64,000 nt of DNA from Elusimicrobiales bacterium. Its GTDB lineage: Bacteria > Elusimicrobiota > Elusimicrobia > Elusimicrobiales > Elusimicrobiaceae. The position numbers and the translations under genes are program-made. The notes under the pieces are model-generated. The model was not told where the DNA came from, did not search any database, and saw only the letters and a list, made by a program, of their open reading frames with translations. This document shows positions 39,236-48,899 of this stretch, piece after piece. Positions within the stretch are counted from its first letter, which is position 1. The number at the start of each line of letters is the position of its first letter. The stretch lies in assembly GCA_041651175.1 (NCBI GenBank), contig JBAZJT010000004.1:62001-126000 (forward strand), written 5' to 3'.

Positions 39236-42200
39236 TTTAACCTCCAGCCGGAACTCGTCCGAATGGGCCGAAAATTCCGGCGCGTACATGGACTGGATTT
39301 CCGCCGGGCCTATGGTGTAGACGCCGGGCGTGGCGGGACGCATGGAGTATTTCAGCGTGTATTCGCCCTGCGGCAGCCACTGAATGAAAAAGTCCGTCAT
39401 GGAATCTCGCGGCTCCTCGTAGCGGGACAGCAGGTCCCATTTCCAGCCGCTGGAGAGGCCCTCGTTTTCAAAACCCGCGCCGCGCATATCGCGCGCATGG
39501 ACATATTCAAACTGGCTGCGGGCGGTTATCACCAGATGAACTTCTATAAGGTCGCCCGCATTGACTTTCGCGCCCGGCAGCAGCCTGCGCAGTGTATAGC
39601 CGCCGCCGTCTTTTACCCGCGCAAAGAACCGGCGCGATATGTTTAGCATTCCCAGCGGCGAGGAGGCAACCGGCCCCTCCGGAGTATACACGGCGTTAAG
39701 CCAGCAATAGGCCGTGCCGGGGCCGGTTTTGGCCACGCGGGCGTCCGCGCCGGAACGCGCGCCCGCTCCCGCCAGCGCATAGCGCAGCGGTTTGGCAAGC
39801 CAGTCATAGGGGCCGATTTTTTCCGTCACATCGGTTCCGGCCCAGTTGACGCTGAAGGTTTCCGCTTTTTCCAGCGCGCCGCGCTTTTTTAACAGGTCTG
39901 TCAGCGCGAACACCGCCGCCGCCGCGGCCTTGGGCGATTTCCATTCATTGTTTTTGCGGTTCAGCAGCAGCCAGCGGGCAAGGCCATTGATGTCGGGCGA
40001 ATCGGGCCGCAGCGCAAGCAGCGCGCGCAGCATGAATGCGTGTTTTTCCGTGGTGTCGTTGTACCAGAGCCAGGAATTTTTCTCCTGCGCCCAGTGCGTG
40101 CCGTATTCGTCGCGGATTGCGCCGTCCATCGCGGCGGAAAGGTACCGGTCCGCCAGTTCGCTGTTGCCCAGCCGTAGCCAGGCATAGGCCAGCCGCGCCT
40201 TGCCGTAGGCGGTGAGCATATCGGAGAATTCGCCGGCGAAACCGGCCCATTTCCGGGCCAGGGCGAACCCCTTTTCGTAATCCGGCCACTGCTCAGGGAA
40301 GGAACTCATCACATAGGCGGCATACACCGCCAGCGCAAGGTCCGGCGGCTTTGTATCGTCGCCAAGCAGCCGCGGAGCAGCGCCGGCGACGTAGCGCGCC
40401 GCTCTGGCGGTTATTTCGCGCGGGGCGTCCACACCGTGCGCCTCCGCCTGCGCAAAGCCGTCCAGCACGTAGAGCGTCATGTACAAATCCGCCTGGCCGC
40501 CGGGGAACCAGGGGAATCCCCCGTCCTCCAGCTGGTACTGCGCCAGCTTGTCCAGGGCGCGCTTGCGCTCGTCCTCCACCAGCGCGGGGTTTAGCAGGTC
40601 AACCGCGTTTGCACTGGCGGGGCGTCCGCGCGCAACCTCGGCCCAGGGCGTTTCCTCCAGGCTTATGCGCCTTGCGGGATTGTCGGTTTCCCAGGGCGGG
40701 GTTATGGAGCTTCTGGACGGGATTTTTGCCGCGGACGCGGCCAGATTCAGGTATGAGCCGTACAAGGCATTCACCACCGCCAGCGGCACATACCGGTCCA
40801 CAAGCTGTTCCACGCAGTCGTAATCGCGCTTTTCCAGCGCGGGCAGGCTGTTTAGCAGCGTAAGCGCAAGCTGCGGCTCTATCTGCAATTGGGCGTATTC
40901 CGCGCCGGAGGAATTGGCCAGTTCCGGCAGCTCAAGCCGCGCGGAGGCGTCGCCTTCCAGCACCGCAAAAGCCGACGCCGCCTGCCGCGGGCGCGACGGC
41001 AGCACCGGCAGCTCGTTTTCCTGGGCGTCTGCAAGCCCGCCCGCCCGGGCCGAGGCCGCGACCTTGTATATCCGCGGGCCCTGCGGCGCCTGCACTTCCC
41101 ACTCCAGCGAGACTGTGCCCAGCGGCTCCAGCGCGAATTTCTTCGGCGCGGCGTCAAGCGAAAACGCCTCGCCCGCCTCCGCGCCGCCTTCCGCCGTAAT
41201 GGACAGCGCGGCCTCTCCCGCCAGCGGGTTATTCCCGCCGTTGCTGACGACGGTTTTTATAACGCTTCTGTCCCCCTCGCGCAGGAATCTGGGCAGTTCC
41301 GCGCGCGCCATCAGCGGCTTTACGGTGGCGGTGTTGAAGGAGACGTTCCCCGTCTTGACGTCGCGCGTCATAACATAAGCCGAGGCCTTCCAGCTTGTAA
41401 GCCGCTCCGGCACGGTGAAAGCGAAATCCGCCGCGCCGGAAAGCACCTTAAGCTGCGGGTTGTAATACGCCGTCTCGGAAAAATCGCGCCGGACAGGGGC
41501 CGCTAACCTGCGCGGACGGGAGGGCAAAGACTCGCTTTTCGCGGTCATTACCGCCGTGCCCGCTCCGGCGAAGGACTCCAGCATGACCGCAGACGCGGCC
41601 TGCGGCGCGGCGGCTAAATTCACGGCGGCGGCATCCATTGACTTGACCGCGCCGCCGGCGCTCATCGTCCTGAACACCCTCCCGCCCCAGGCGCGGGTCA
41701 TAAAGGGCCGGACAGCCTCGCGCGCGAAACGGGCCGCCGCCTGGAAAAGCGCCGTAAGCGGGCCGCTTTCAACCGGCATGTCCCAGCCGCGAAACTCAAG
41801 CAGCGAATTGCTGAACCCGGACTGGGAATCGCGCGGCGGATAGAGCATGGCGGGCCACGGCTGCGCGTCCCGCCCGTAGTATTCCAGCGAGCGGTCGTAA
41901 ACTTTCACCAGCGCCTCGCCGGAGACGGGACGCCCTGTCCCGTCCGACGCGCGCAGCTTCCACTCCGCCTTCTGGCCGGGGGAAAAGGAATCCTCATGCT
42001 GCACCGTTACGGACAGCTCCCTGTCCGCGCGGGGGACCTCCGCCCTGGCCGACGCGGAATAAAACCGGAAATCCGAGGCGCCGAACCAGCCCAGCGCAAA
42101 TCCGCCGGCATGTTCCGCGCCGATTTTTATATCCACCACGCCCGCGCCCGCCGGCGCGTTAAAGCGCGAAAGCAGGTTCCGCCCCGCCCGCACCTCCACG

Positions 42201-45166
42201 AATTTGGGGCCTTTGAGGCTGCCGCAGCCGACAAGCGCGCGCGCCGTGTCCCCCGGCTTGTAGGAGGAATGCTCAAACACCGCCGCCGGCGGCAGTTCCG
42301 CCGGGGCCGCGCCGGAATCGTCCACAAAAACCAGCACCGCGCTGTCTGCGGCGGCGCCGCCCCAGCGGTCCGGCGCGGACAGGGTGAGCCGGTACACCCC
42401 CTTCGGCAGCGGCGCAAACGCGATTTGCGACGGCGCGCCCGTGCTGAAAACCACTTTCCCGGAGGCCGCCTCCGCCCCGTCTTTTACGGAGCGGTATATT
42501 TCCTCAAGCGAAGGAGAACGCTGCCCGCCGTAAAACGGCGCCATGGCCGGTTCCGCGCCGCGGAAGCCGCCGGGTTCCGGGCCGGCGGAAGTCCGCTCAT
42601 AATCCGCTGGCGGGGGGCCGAGTCTGTATATTTTGTAGGAGCCTTCGCCGGAAAGCGGCTCCCCGTTCACATTGGTCATGCCGGCGGAAAACCCGGCGGC
42701 GGCCCCGGCAAAGAAAAATCCGGCGTCCGGCTCCGCCCGCACCACGGCGGACTGCGCGGCGGCGCGATAGGTCCGCGAGTCGGCTATGGTGCGCCCGCCG
42801 GCGTCGCGCGCAAGGACCTCAACGTCAAAGTAGCAGGGAGCGTCGTCTTCGCCGGAGGCGGGCGACGGCGTGAAATCAAAAAAGAACCTGCCGTCCGGCC
42901 CCGTGCGCGTTTCGCCGGAGGCGGCCTCCTCCGGCGCGGCGGCCTGCCAGCCGCGCCACGGGAAAACATATCCCGCGCGGCGGACCGTGTACTTCACCGA
43001 AGCCCCGGGCACGGGCGAGCCGAAATAGTACCGCACGCCGCCTTCCACCCTGGCCGGACTGCCGTACCTGAAGGAAGCCGCGGCGGAGGCCAGCTTAACC
43101 TCAAATTCGGGACGCTTGTATTCCTCAACCGAAAATTCCGCCTGGCCGGAAAATTCGCGCCCGTACTCGCTTACCGAAGCCGACACCCTGTACTGCCCCA
43201 GCAGCTTGCCCGCCGGCACGGTAAACGCGCCCGCCGCGCTGCCCATGTCGTTTACGGACAGCTCCTTATGGTAAAAATTCTGCCAGCCCGCGTCCGAGAC
43301 GGATATTTTCACCCGCGCGCCGCCGCCGTATACCCGCCAGCCGCCCTTGCGGCGGGAGAGAACCGTAACCTTGAACTTGACTTCCTGCCCGGGGCGGTAG
43401 ACGGGGCGGTCGGTCTCGGCGAAGACGCCAAGCGGCTCCGGGGAGGAGCAGTCCGCGTACAAACCGCCCTGCCACCAGCCGTAAGAGCCGTTGGCGTAAA
43501 GCAGCGGGTCTATGAAAGCGCCGCAGCCCCCGTCCGCGCCCGGCATGATGCCGGCGGCATAAGAGGCGGCGCCGTCCTGCCCGGTGAAAAGCCCGCCGGT
43601 CGCGGGAACCGAGTTTGCCTCCGCGCGGTAGCTTATCCGCGCGCCGGGGACAGGCTTGCCGGTAACTGCGTCAAGCGCGTAGAGGCGGAACAGCTCCGCG
43701 CTTATCCTGCGGCGGGGCTGCTGCGGGTCAAACAGAAAATCCTCCGGGTCGCCCTTGAGGCCGCCGCTGCCCGCCAGGAAAACGGAGGTTATATTGGCTA
43801 TCGCCGCCGACATGGGCGCGCGGCCCTTTTCGAATTTCGCGTCGCCGCAGGCGGCGGTTACATATATCCCCGCCCCCAGCGCGGGCGACGAGGAGAGGAA
43901 ATTTTTGTATCCGTGCGGCGCGGGGTAGGACACCGCGTCCGACCATTGCGCGTCCGGCCTGCGTCCGAGGAAATGGTCAACCGCCTGCGGCGTCAGGAAA
44001 CGCAGCGTCTCCGCGCCGCCCTGTCCGATACCCTGGCCGGAAACGGAGGAAAGCTCCTGCGGTGTGGTCTTCCAGGCGCGGAAATGCACCTTCTCCAGGT
44101 TGCGCGCGGAAACCTCCGCGAAACGCCCGCCGGGCGGCGCGCTCCGCGCGGAAAATTCCAGCCGGGGCAGCCGTATCTCCGCCGACAGGCGGGCGCAGTT
44201 TTTTCCGTAATACGAATCCGGCGCGGCGGACTGCGCTTTTTTGCAAATCTCCACCGCGTCGCCGTATCTGCCGGCATCGTTGAGCAGAGAGGCGGCCTCG
44301 AAAGCGGCGCGCGCGCCCGCCGCCCCCGGCAGGGCGGACCATTTCTGCAGAACTTTCAGCGCGGCGGCCCCGTACTCCTTCTGGTTTGCGGACACCAGCC
44401 AGCCGTATTTCACCGGCAGCAGCAGCCGGTCCATTTTCCAGTTGTCGCAGGCGGGCTGCCTGCCGGCGCAGGGCGCGCCGGCGCCCTCGTATACGGCGGC
44501 GGCCTTAAGCGCGGCGGGGGCGGAGCCGTCGTAATCGTGTTTGTACTGCTCCGCCGACAATGCCCAGACATCGGGTTTTGGCCCGGCAGCCGGAGCGCCC
44601 TCCAGCAGAAAAGACGTCCAGCGCGAGACGGCGAAATCCCACAGCGAGGGCATGTCGCCCAGCTCCGCGTTTTTGATGTTTATGAAATACCCCTCGTCTT
44701 TGAGCGGGGCGGCGGCCAGCTTGTCGCGCAGCGGCCACAGCGCGTCGTAGGCCGCGTCTATGCGCGCGCGCCACTGCGCGGCGGTGCGGTGGGTGATGTC
44801 GGCGGACTGCTCCTGCGCGTCCTCCGGCAGGCCGTAGCCGTAATGCGCCAGATAGGCGCGCCCGGCCTCGGCCTCCAGCAGCAGGAATCTCGCCTGCCAC
44901 AGCGGCGCGGAGGGGCGCGGCATGGCCTCCAGCCGGCGGACGGCCTCGCCGCAGCGGTCCAGCAGGATTTCGCAGTAAACGGCGCGGTAGGCGGCCTTCA
45001 GCCCGTCTTCGGACGAGGGGGAGGCGGCTTTTCCGTAGGAGGAAATCGCCTCGTTGTAAAGCCCGCGCCCAAACAGCGAGTCCGCGCCGTCAAGCGCGCC
45101 CGCGGCGGCGCAGGCGGCAAAAGCGGACAGGAACAACCCGGACACGCCCGTGATTTGCAATTTCAT
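39230..45166 (-). CDS. Bacterial alpha-2-macroglobulin family protein
   Basis: 1978 residues, signal peptide at the N-terminus (SGLFLSAFAACAAAGA). The first 350 residues are helical TPR-like; then come macroglobulin domains (FAETDRPVYRPGQEVKFKVTVLSR, FSVEEYKRPEFEVKLA), the bait/MG7 region, FTVPERLTSWKASAYVMTRD, and the thioester domain with YDCVEQLVDRY near residue 1450. CVEQ keeps the Cys and Gln needed for a reactive thioester. Such proteins trap attacking proteases at the envelope. No Cys lipobox is seen. No PbpC gene is adjacent. The TGA stop lies inside E2, so the natural C-terminus may be changed by a few residues. Confidence 0.93.
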   Translation of the reverse strand: MKLQITGVSGLFLSAFAACAAAGALDGADSLFGRGLYNEAISSYGKAASPSSEDGLKAAYRAVYCEILLDRCGEAVRRLEAMPRPSAPLWQARFLLLEAEAGRAYLAHYGYGLPEDAQEQSADITHRTAAQWRARIDAAYDALWPLRDKLAAAPLKDEGYFINIKNAELGDMPSLWDFAVSRWTSFLLEGAPAAGPKPDVWALSAEQYKHDYDGSAPAALKAAAVYEGAGAPCAGRQPACDNWKMDRLLLPVKYGWLVSANQKEYGAAALKVLQKWSALPGAAGARAAFEAASLLNDAGRYGDAVEICKKAQSAAPDSYYGKNCARLSAEIRLPRLEFSARSAPPGGRFAEVSARNLEKVHFRAWKTTPQELSSVSGQGIGQGGAETLRFLTPQAVDHFLGRRPDAQWSDAVSYPAPHGYKNFLSSSPALGAGIYVTAACGDAKFEKGRAPMSAAIANITSVFLAGSGGLKGDPEDFLFDPQQPRRRISAELFRLYALDAVTGKPVPGARISYRAEANSVPATGGLFTGQDGAASYAAGIMPGADGGCGAFIDPLLYANGSYGWWQGGLYADCSSPEPLGVFAETDRPVYRPGQEVKFKVTVLSRRKGGWRVYGGGARVKISVSDAGWQNFYHKELSVNDMGSAAGAFTVPAGKLLGQYRVSASVSEYGREFSGQAEFSVEEYKRPEFEVKLASAAASFRYGSPARVEGGVRYYFGSPVPGASVKYTVRRAGYVFPWRGWQAAAPEEAASGETRTGPDGRFFFDFTPSPASGEDDAPCYFDVEVLARDAGGRTIADSRTYRAAAQSAVVRAEPDAGFFFAGAAAGFSAGMTNVNGEPLSGEGSYKIYRLGPPPADYERTSAGPEPGGFRGAEPAMAPFYGGQRSPSLEEIYRSVKDGAEAASGKVVFSTGAPSQIAFAPLPKGVYRLTLSAPDRWGGAAADSAVLVFVDDSGAAPAELPPAAVFEHSSYKPGDTARALVGCGSLKGPKFVEVRAGRNLLSRFNAPAGAGVVDIKIGAEHAGGFALGWFGASDFRFYSASARAEVPRADRELSVTVQHEDSFSPGQKAEWKLRASDGTGRPVSGEALVKVYDRSLEYYGRDAQPWPAMLYPPRDSQSGFSNSLLEFRGWDMPVESGPLTALFQAAARFAREAVRPFMTRAWGGRVFRTMSAGGAVKSMDAAAVNLAAAPQAASAVMLESFAGAGTAVMTAKSESLPSRPRRLAAPVRRDFSETAYYNPQLKVLSGAADFAFTVPERLTSWKASAYVMTRDVKTGNVSFNTATVKPLMARAELPRFLREGDRSVIKTVVSNGGNNPLAGEAALSITAEGGAEAGEAFSLDAAPKKFALEPLGTVSLEWEVQAPQGPRIYKVAASARAGGLADAQENELPVLPSRPRQAASAFAVLEGDASARLELPELANSSGAEYAQLQIEPQLALTLLNSLPALEKRDYDCVEQLVDRYVPLAVVNALYGSYLNLAASAAKIPSRSSITPPWETDNPARRISLEETPWAEVARGRPASANAVDLLNPALVEDERKRALDKLAQYQLEDGGFPWFPGGQADLYMTLYVLDGFAQAEAHGVDAPREITARAARYVAGAAPRLLGDDTKPPDLALAVYAAYVMSSFPEQWPDYEKGFALARKWAGFAGEFSDMLTAYGKARLAYAWLRLGNSELADRYLSAAMDGAIRDEYGTHWAQEKNSWLWYNDTTEKHAFMLRALLALRPDSPDINGLARWLLLNRKNNEWKSPKAAAAAVFALTDLLKKRGALEKAETFSVNWAGTDVTEKIGPYDWLAKPLRYALAGAGARSGADARVAKTGPGTAYCWLNAVYTPEGPVASSPLGMLNISRRFFARVKDGGGYTLRRLLPGAKVNAGDLIEVHLVITARSQFEYVHARDMRGAGFENEGLSSGWKWDLLSRYEEPRDSMTDFFIQWLPQGEYTLKYSMRPATPGVYTIGPAEIQSMYAPEFSAHSDEFRLEVKP

Positions 45167-45181
45167 GCAGCCTCCGGCAAA

Positions 45182-45200
45182 GCCGCGCCCGGCGGGCGCG
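45182..45200 (-). terminator. GC hairpin between TPR and alpha-2-macroglobulin genes
   Basis: CCGCGCCC and GGGCGCGG arms with a three-base loop in the 40-base gap. On the minus strand it is followed by CTTTGCCGGAGG, so it may be a weak attenuator next to the ribosome site. Confidence 0.35.
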
Positions 45201-45206
45201 GCGGTT

Positions 45207-46241
45207 TCAGGTGAAAGTTTCCAGATACGCGCAAAGGCCGCAGGATTTCGCGTCCGCGACGGCGCGGTCGTACTCGGCGACGGCGCGGGGCTTGCGGCCC
45301 AGCAGGTACAGGCATTGCGCGGCGGAAAGCCGGCTTAAAATCTCGCCCCGCTTCTCGTCGGAGCCGGAGAAAAGCGCCCGCGCCTTCATAAACTCCGCCA
45401 GCGCGGATTTCACCGCGCCGCGCTTTAGCAGTATGTTTCCGATTCCCCAGCGCACAAAGCCCAGGTCCGGCCTGTCGCCTATGCCGGAATACAGCCTGTC
45501 CGCCTTCCGGTACAGCCGCAGCGCGGCGGAGAGATCGCCTTTCTGGCGCAGCGCGTTGGCCAGGCCGCAGCTTGCATAGGCTTTGCCAAAAGCATCGTCG
45601 GAGCCGCGGAAAATTTTCTCCGCCATGCGGTAGTATTTTTCGGAAGAGGCCACGTCGCCGGCCACCCGGCACACCCCGCCCAGCCCGAACCACGCGTATC
45701 CCAGCGCGGCCCTGTCGCCCGCCGAGTATTTGGCGGACAGCCCAAACTGCGCGATTGAGCGCCCGAAATCCCCCTCCAGCCGGTAAATGCCGCCCCGCGC
45801 CCAGCAGACATAGCCCATGGCGGAATAATCTTTTTCCGCCGCAAAACGGGAAAACAGCGCGTCCAGCAGTTTCATGGCGGGCCTGAGTTCGCCTCTGGCG
45901 CGCAGGGCCAGCGCAAGCTCCAGTTCGCACTGGGTTTGAAGCTGCGCGTCGCCGCGCGCGGCTTTGGCGGCGGCGCGGCAAGCGGCAATCGCGCGAACGG
46001 CAAGCCCGGATGCGCGCAGGCATTTGGCAAGCCCCAGCAGACAGGCGGCGTTTTGGCCGCCGCGGGCCAGCTTCCGCGCGCTTTCGTACTGCGCCGCCGC
46101 CGGGCCGAAGCGGCCCAGCATTCTGGCCGCCTCCGCTTTCAGATACCGCGCCTCAAAACCGCCCTGCCCGTCCAGCAGCTTCAGCGCGGGAGAGGGTTTG
46201 TCCGCGTCAAGAAGCCGTTTCGCTTTTTCCGTTTTTGTCAT
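45207..46241 (-). CDS. TPR-repeat protein
   Basis: 344 residues with at least six helical repeats of TPR type over residues 20-330, for example LGLAKCLRASGLAVRAIAACRAAA, MGYVCWARGGIYRLEGDFGRSIAQFGLSAKY and GLANALRQKGDLSAALRLYRKADRLY. No signal peptide or enzyme motif, so probably a cytoplasmic scaffold. ATG 46241 is chosen by the onset of the repeats; it overlaps the DNA glycosylase gene by 35 bases and has only a weak ribosome site. Precedes the alpha-2-macroglobulin gene. Confidence 0.75.
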   Translation of the reverse strand: MTKTEKAKRLLDADKPSPALKLLDGQGGFEARYLKAEAARMLGRFGPAAAQYESARKLARGGQNAACLLGLAKCLRASGLAVRAIAACRAAAKAARGDAQLQTQCELELALALRARGELRPAMKLLDALFSRFAAEKDYSAMGYVCWARGGIYRLEGDFGRSIAQFGLSAKYSAGDRAALGYAWFGLGGVCRVAGDVASSEKYYRMAEKIFRGSDDAFGKAYASCGLANALRQKGDLSAALRLYRKADRLYSGIGDRPDLGFVRWGIGNILLKRGAVKSALAEFMKARALFSGSDEKRGEILSRLSAAQCLYLLGRKPRAVAEYDRAVADAKSCGLCAYLETFT

Positions 46242-46935
46242 AAAGGGGGCACCCGCCGCAGCGCGGCTTTTTCCTGCAATAATTCTTTCCCAGAGCCACC
46301 AGCAGCGCGTGGAATTCGTTGTAAACCCGCGCGCTGCGCGGCAGGCTTGCCTCCAGAAATTCCTGCGCCCGCGCATATCCCGCGTCCGGGCCGAACCAGC
46401 CCAGCCTGCCGCCCGTGCGCAGCGTGTACGCGTCAACCACGAAAACTTTTTTTTCGCCGGCGTAGAGCAGAATGGAATCCGCCGTTTCCGGCCCTATGCC
46501 CCACAGCGACAGCAGCTCCTCCCGCAACGCGGCGGCCGCGCCGCCGCCAAGCCAGGCGGCCATGTCCGAGCCGGGCTTTGCCGCCAGATGGCGGCAGAAC
46601 AGGCGCAGCTTTTTCTCCTTCTGGGCGAAATAACCGGAAGGGCGGATAAGCGCGCGCAGCCGCGCGGGCGGGGTTTTCAGCAGCCGCCCCGGCGTCCTGA
46701 CGCCGGCGCGGTTGAGGTTTTCAAGGGCGCGCTCCGCATTGGCCCACGCGGTGTTCTGTGTCAGTATCGCGCCCAATGCCATTTCAAAGCGGGCCGCGCC
46801 GCCGCCGGCGGAATAATCCCCCGGATGATAGCCGGGGCGCGCCGCGCCCTTTTCCGTAACCGGCCACCAGCCCTGCGGCCCGAAAAAATCCAGCAGCCTG
46901 CGGTACACGGCGCGCGGCGCGCCGGAACAAATCAT
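46207..46935 (-). CDS. Endonuclease III-like DNA glycosylase (MagIII-related)
   Basis: 242 residues. Helix-hairpin-helix GPD fold: LGAILTQNTAWANAERALENL, LLSLWGIGPETADSILLYAG and VFVVDAYTLRTGGRLG with the catalytic Asp. The Lys of bifunctional Nth is Glu here (GPETA), as in monofunctional 3-methyladenine glycosylases of the MagIII group. The C-terminal cluster motif is incomplete: CRKKPRCGGC, with no fourth Cys. ATG 46935 overlaps the response regulator stop. Confidence 0.85.
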   Translation of the reverse strand: MICSGAPRAVYRRLLDFFGPQGWWPVTEKGAARPGYHPGDYSAGGGAARFEMALGAILTQNTAWANAERALENLNRAGVRTPGRLLKTPPARLRALIRPSGYFAQKEKKLRLFCRHLAAKPGSDMAAWLGGGAAAALREELLSLWGIGPETADSILLYAGEKKVFVVDAYTLRTGGRLGWFGPDAGYARAQEFLEASLPRSARVYNEFHALLVALGKNYCRKKPRCGGCPLYDKNGKSETAS

Positions 46936-47315
46936 TTCGGCAGAAAACGCAGCGCCTCGTCCAGAATGGCGTCCAGGTCGTAGGGCTTGGCCACGAAATG
47001 GTCCGCGCCCGCCTCTCTGGCGCGGTCCACCTGCTCCGGCCTGGTCAGCGTTGACATGATTACAATCGGGATTTTCCAGGTGGCATTGTCGGTCTTGAGC
47101 GTTTTGCACACGTCGTAGCCGCTTATCTTGGGCAGCATCAGGTCCAGCAGCACCAGCGCGGGCTTTTCGCGGCGGGCCAGCTCTATGGCGGCGACGCCGT
47201 CGCGCGCCAGAATCACTTCCAGCCCTTTCAGTTCAAGAACGCCGCAGAGCGCGGTAGCAAGCTCCTTGCTGTCTTCCACCACCAGAACCTTGTGTTTGGG
47301 TTTGTCAGCCGTCAT
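46932..47315 (-). CDS. Single-domain response regulator (CheY-like)
   Basis: 127 residues, receiver domain only. Acidic pocket VVEDS near residue 13, phospho-acceptor Asp in LVLLDLMLPKISGYDV near 55, Thr/Ser in IVIMSTLTRPE and Lys in HFVAKPYDLD. No output domain, so it must act by protein contact. ATG 47315 overlaps the end of the carbonic-anhydrase-like gene by 11 bases. A partner kinase could be any orphan, including the one at 35661. Confidence 0.92.
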   Translation of the reverse strand: MTADKPKHKVLVVEDSKELATALCGVLELKGLEVILARDGVAAIELARREKPALVLLDLMLPKISGYDVCKTLKTDNATWKIPIVIMSTLTRPEQVDRAREAGADHFVAKPYDLDAILDEALRFLPK

Positions 47316-47820
47316 GTCCGGCCTCCTTGAACGCCGCCGCAAGCTCCAGATAGGCGGTGTTCGCCCTGCGCAACTGCGCAAGCTCCTCCGGCGAAAGCTG
47401 GCGCATTATCTTTGCCGGCACGCCCATGACAAGGCTGCGCGGCGGGATTTTCTTTCCGGGATTTACCACCGCGCCTGCGGCCACGAGGCAATCCTCGCCA
47501 ATCTCGCTTTCCATCACCACGGCTTTCATGCCGATAAGGCAGCGGTCGCCCACCTTCGCGCCGTGGACCACGGCGCCGTGGCCTATGGTAACGTCCCTGC
47601 CGATTATGCAGGGCGCGTTTTCGTTGACATGGATTACGCAGCAGTCCTGAACGTTGCTGTTTTCGCCTATGGAAACTGCCGCGACATCGCCGCGGATTAC
47701 GGCCATGGGCCACACGGAAACGTTGGCGGCAATATCCACATCGCCTATGACGACGCTGGTCTGGTGCAGGTATGCGCTTGCGGCAACGCGCGGCGAGGCG
47801 CTTTTGAATTTCTGTATCAT
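47305..47820 (-). CDS. Gamma-carbonic-anhydrase-like hexapeptide protein
   Basis: 171 residues forming a left-handed beta helix of hexapeptide repeats (VVIGDVDIAANVSVWPMAVIRGDVAAVSIGENSNVQDCCVIHV, then IIGRDVTIGHGAVVHGAKVGDRCLIGMKAVVM). His of VIHV, GHG and VHG are placed to bind zinc as in gamma carbonic anhydrases. Many of these are inactive or of unknown substrate. It shares one base with the flippase-like stop codon. Confidence 0.9.
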   Translation of the reverse strand: MIQKFKSASPRVAASAYLHQTSVVIGDVDIAANVSVWPMAVIRGDVAAVSIGENSNVQDCCVIHVNENAPCIIGRDVTIGHGAVVHGAKVGDRCLIGMKAVVMESEIGEDCLVAAGAVVNPGKKIPPRSLVMGVPAKIMRQLSPEELAQLRRANTAYLELAAAFKEAGHDG

Positions 47821-48884
47821 CAGGCCTCCGTTTCCATGGCGATGCGGCGCTCCTGCTCGCGCTCCTCGGCCAGGTCCAGCGGCTCGGAAAGTTTAAGCCC
47901 CCAGTAGATGAACACGCTCAGCAGCGCGGGAACCGCGTAATAGGCCAGCCGGAATATCAGGCAGGCCACAAGCGCGGCGTCCCAGGGAACGCCGAATTTG
48001 GCGTAGGCGGCGGTCATGGTAAGCTCCATCGCGCCCAGCCCGCCGGGGAGCACCGGAATCAGTGTCATCACCTGCCCCATGGCAAAGCCGCTTATAAGCG
48101 GGCCAAGGGCTATATGCTCATGCACCGCCAGGAAGCCCATGTACACTGCGATTATGGTGAAAACCCAGTCCCCGCACACAAGCAGCACCAGCCCCGCCAG
48201 CCGCGGCCCGCAACCCTTGATGGTGCAGATGCCATGCTCCAGCTGGTCTTCGAACCGGGCGAAACTCTCATGCGGCACCTGCCCGCCGGAGAACCAGTAA
48301 ATCACATGGTTGAGGCCGCGGAACATCATCCGTATCCACCGGGAGCGGAAACCCTGGTCAAAAAACGCCTTGAAAAACGCGGAGCACAGCAGCGCGAGAA
48401 ACGCCGCCCCCAGCCCCGCCTGAAGCGCGTCCAGCCGGCTGGTGCCGGGGCTGAACACTATCCACAGCGCGCCCTCCAGCACTATAAGCGCCAGCGCGGA
48501 ATAGAGTATCACGCTTATGATGACGCTGCTGGTTACCGCGGCGGCAAAAGGCACGTTGCGTTTTTTGAGCAGATGGGCGCGCAGCGCGAACCCGCTCATC
48601 CCCATGGAGGAGACGAAATAATTCACCGTGGTGGCCACCACCGCTATGCAGGAAGCCTCCGCCACGGTTACCTTGTGGCCCAGCAGCCGCAGCGCCTCGC
48701 GCAGCGAAAGGCCCATGCACACGTATGCCGACAGCGCCGCCAGCACCGCGCCGAACAGATACCCGTATCTCACATGGGCGATGACGCGCGTCAGCCCGTC
48801 ATAGCTGCTGCCCACCAGCAATGCCAGCAGGCACAGCGACAGTATCACCCCGCCGGAGATAACCAGAGTCTTCTTACTTGGCAT
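47820..48884 (-). CDS. Flippase-like membrane protein (lysylphosphatidylglycerol synthase TM family)
   Basis: 354 residues with about eight membrane helices. Characteristic stretches of the LPG-synthase/flippase-like TM domain are EASCIAVVATTVNYFVSSMGMSGFALRAHLLKKRNVPFAAAV and MTLIPVLPGGLGAMELTMTAAY. No synthetase domain, so a lipid-flipping or regulatory role is likelier than aminoacylation. The -10 box lies 9 bases before the ATG, and no Shine-Dalgarno is seen, so the transcript may be leaderless. First gene of the minus-strand run that ends with the PAP2 gene. Confidence 0.85.
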   Translation of the reverse strand: MPSKKTLVISGGVILSLCLLALLVGSSYDGLTRVIAHVRYGYLFGAVLAALSAYVCMGLSLREALRLLGHKVTVAEASCIAVVATTVNYFVSSMGMSGFALRAHLLKKRNVPFAAAVTSSVIISVILYSALALIVLEGALWIVFSPGTSRLDALQAGLGAAFLALLCSAFFKAFFDQGFRSRWIRMMFRGLNHVIYWFSGGQVPHESFARFEDQLEHGICTIKGCGPRLAGLVLLVCGDWVFTIIAVYMGFLAVHEHIALGPLISGFAMGQVMTLIPVLPGGLGAMELTMTAAYAKFGVPWDAALVACLIFRLAYYAVPALLSVFIYWGLKLSEPLDLAEEREQERRIAMETEA

Positions 48885-48893
48885 GGCAACGCC

Positions 48894-48899
48894 ATTATA
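48894..48899 (-). promoter_or_regulatory. Candidate -10 box abutting the flippase-like start
   Basis: TATAAT on the minus strand, 9 bases before the ATG. No convincing -35 at 16-18 bases; a GTGACA lies 13 bases upstream. The gap 48885-49105 also contains a duplicated glycosyltransferase 3' end and a hairpin. Confidence 0.45.

Noticed and set aside
41996..45214. A 1072-codon open frame on the plus strand
   Set aside because: It lies antisense to the alpha-2-macroglobulin gene; it is low-complexity Arg/Gly/Ala sequence typical of a GC-rich shadow frame and shows no domain.
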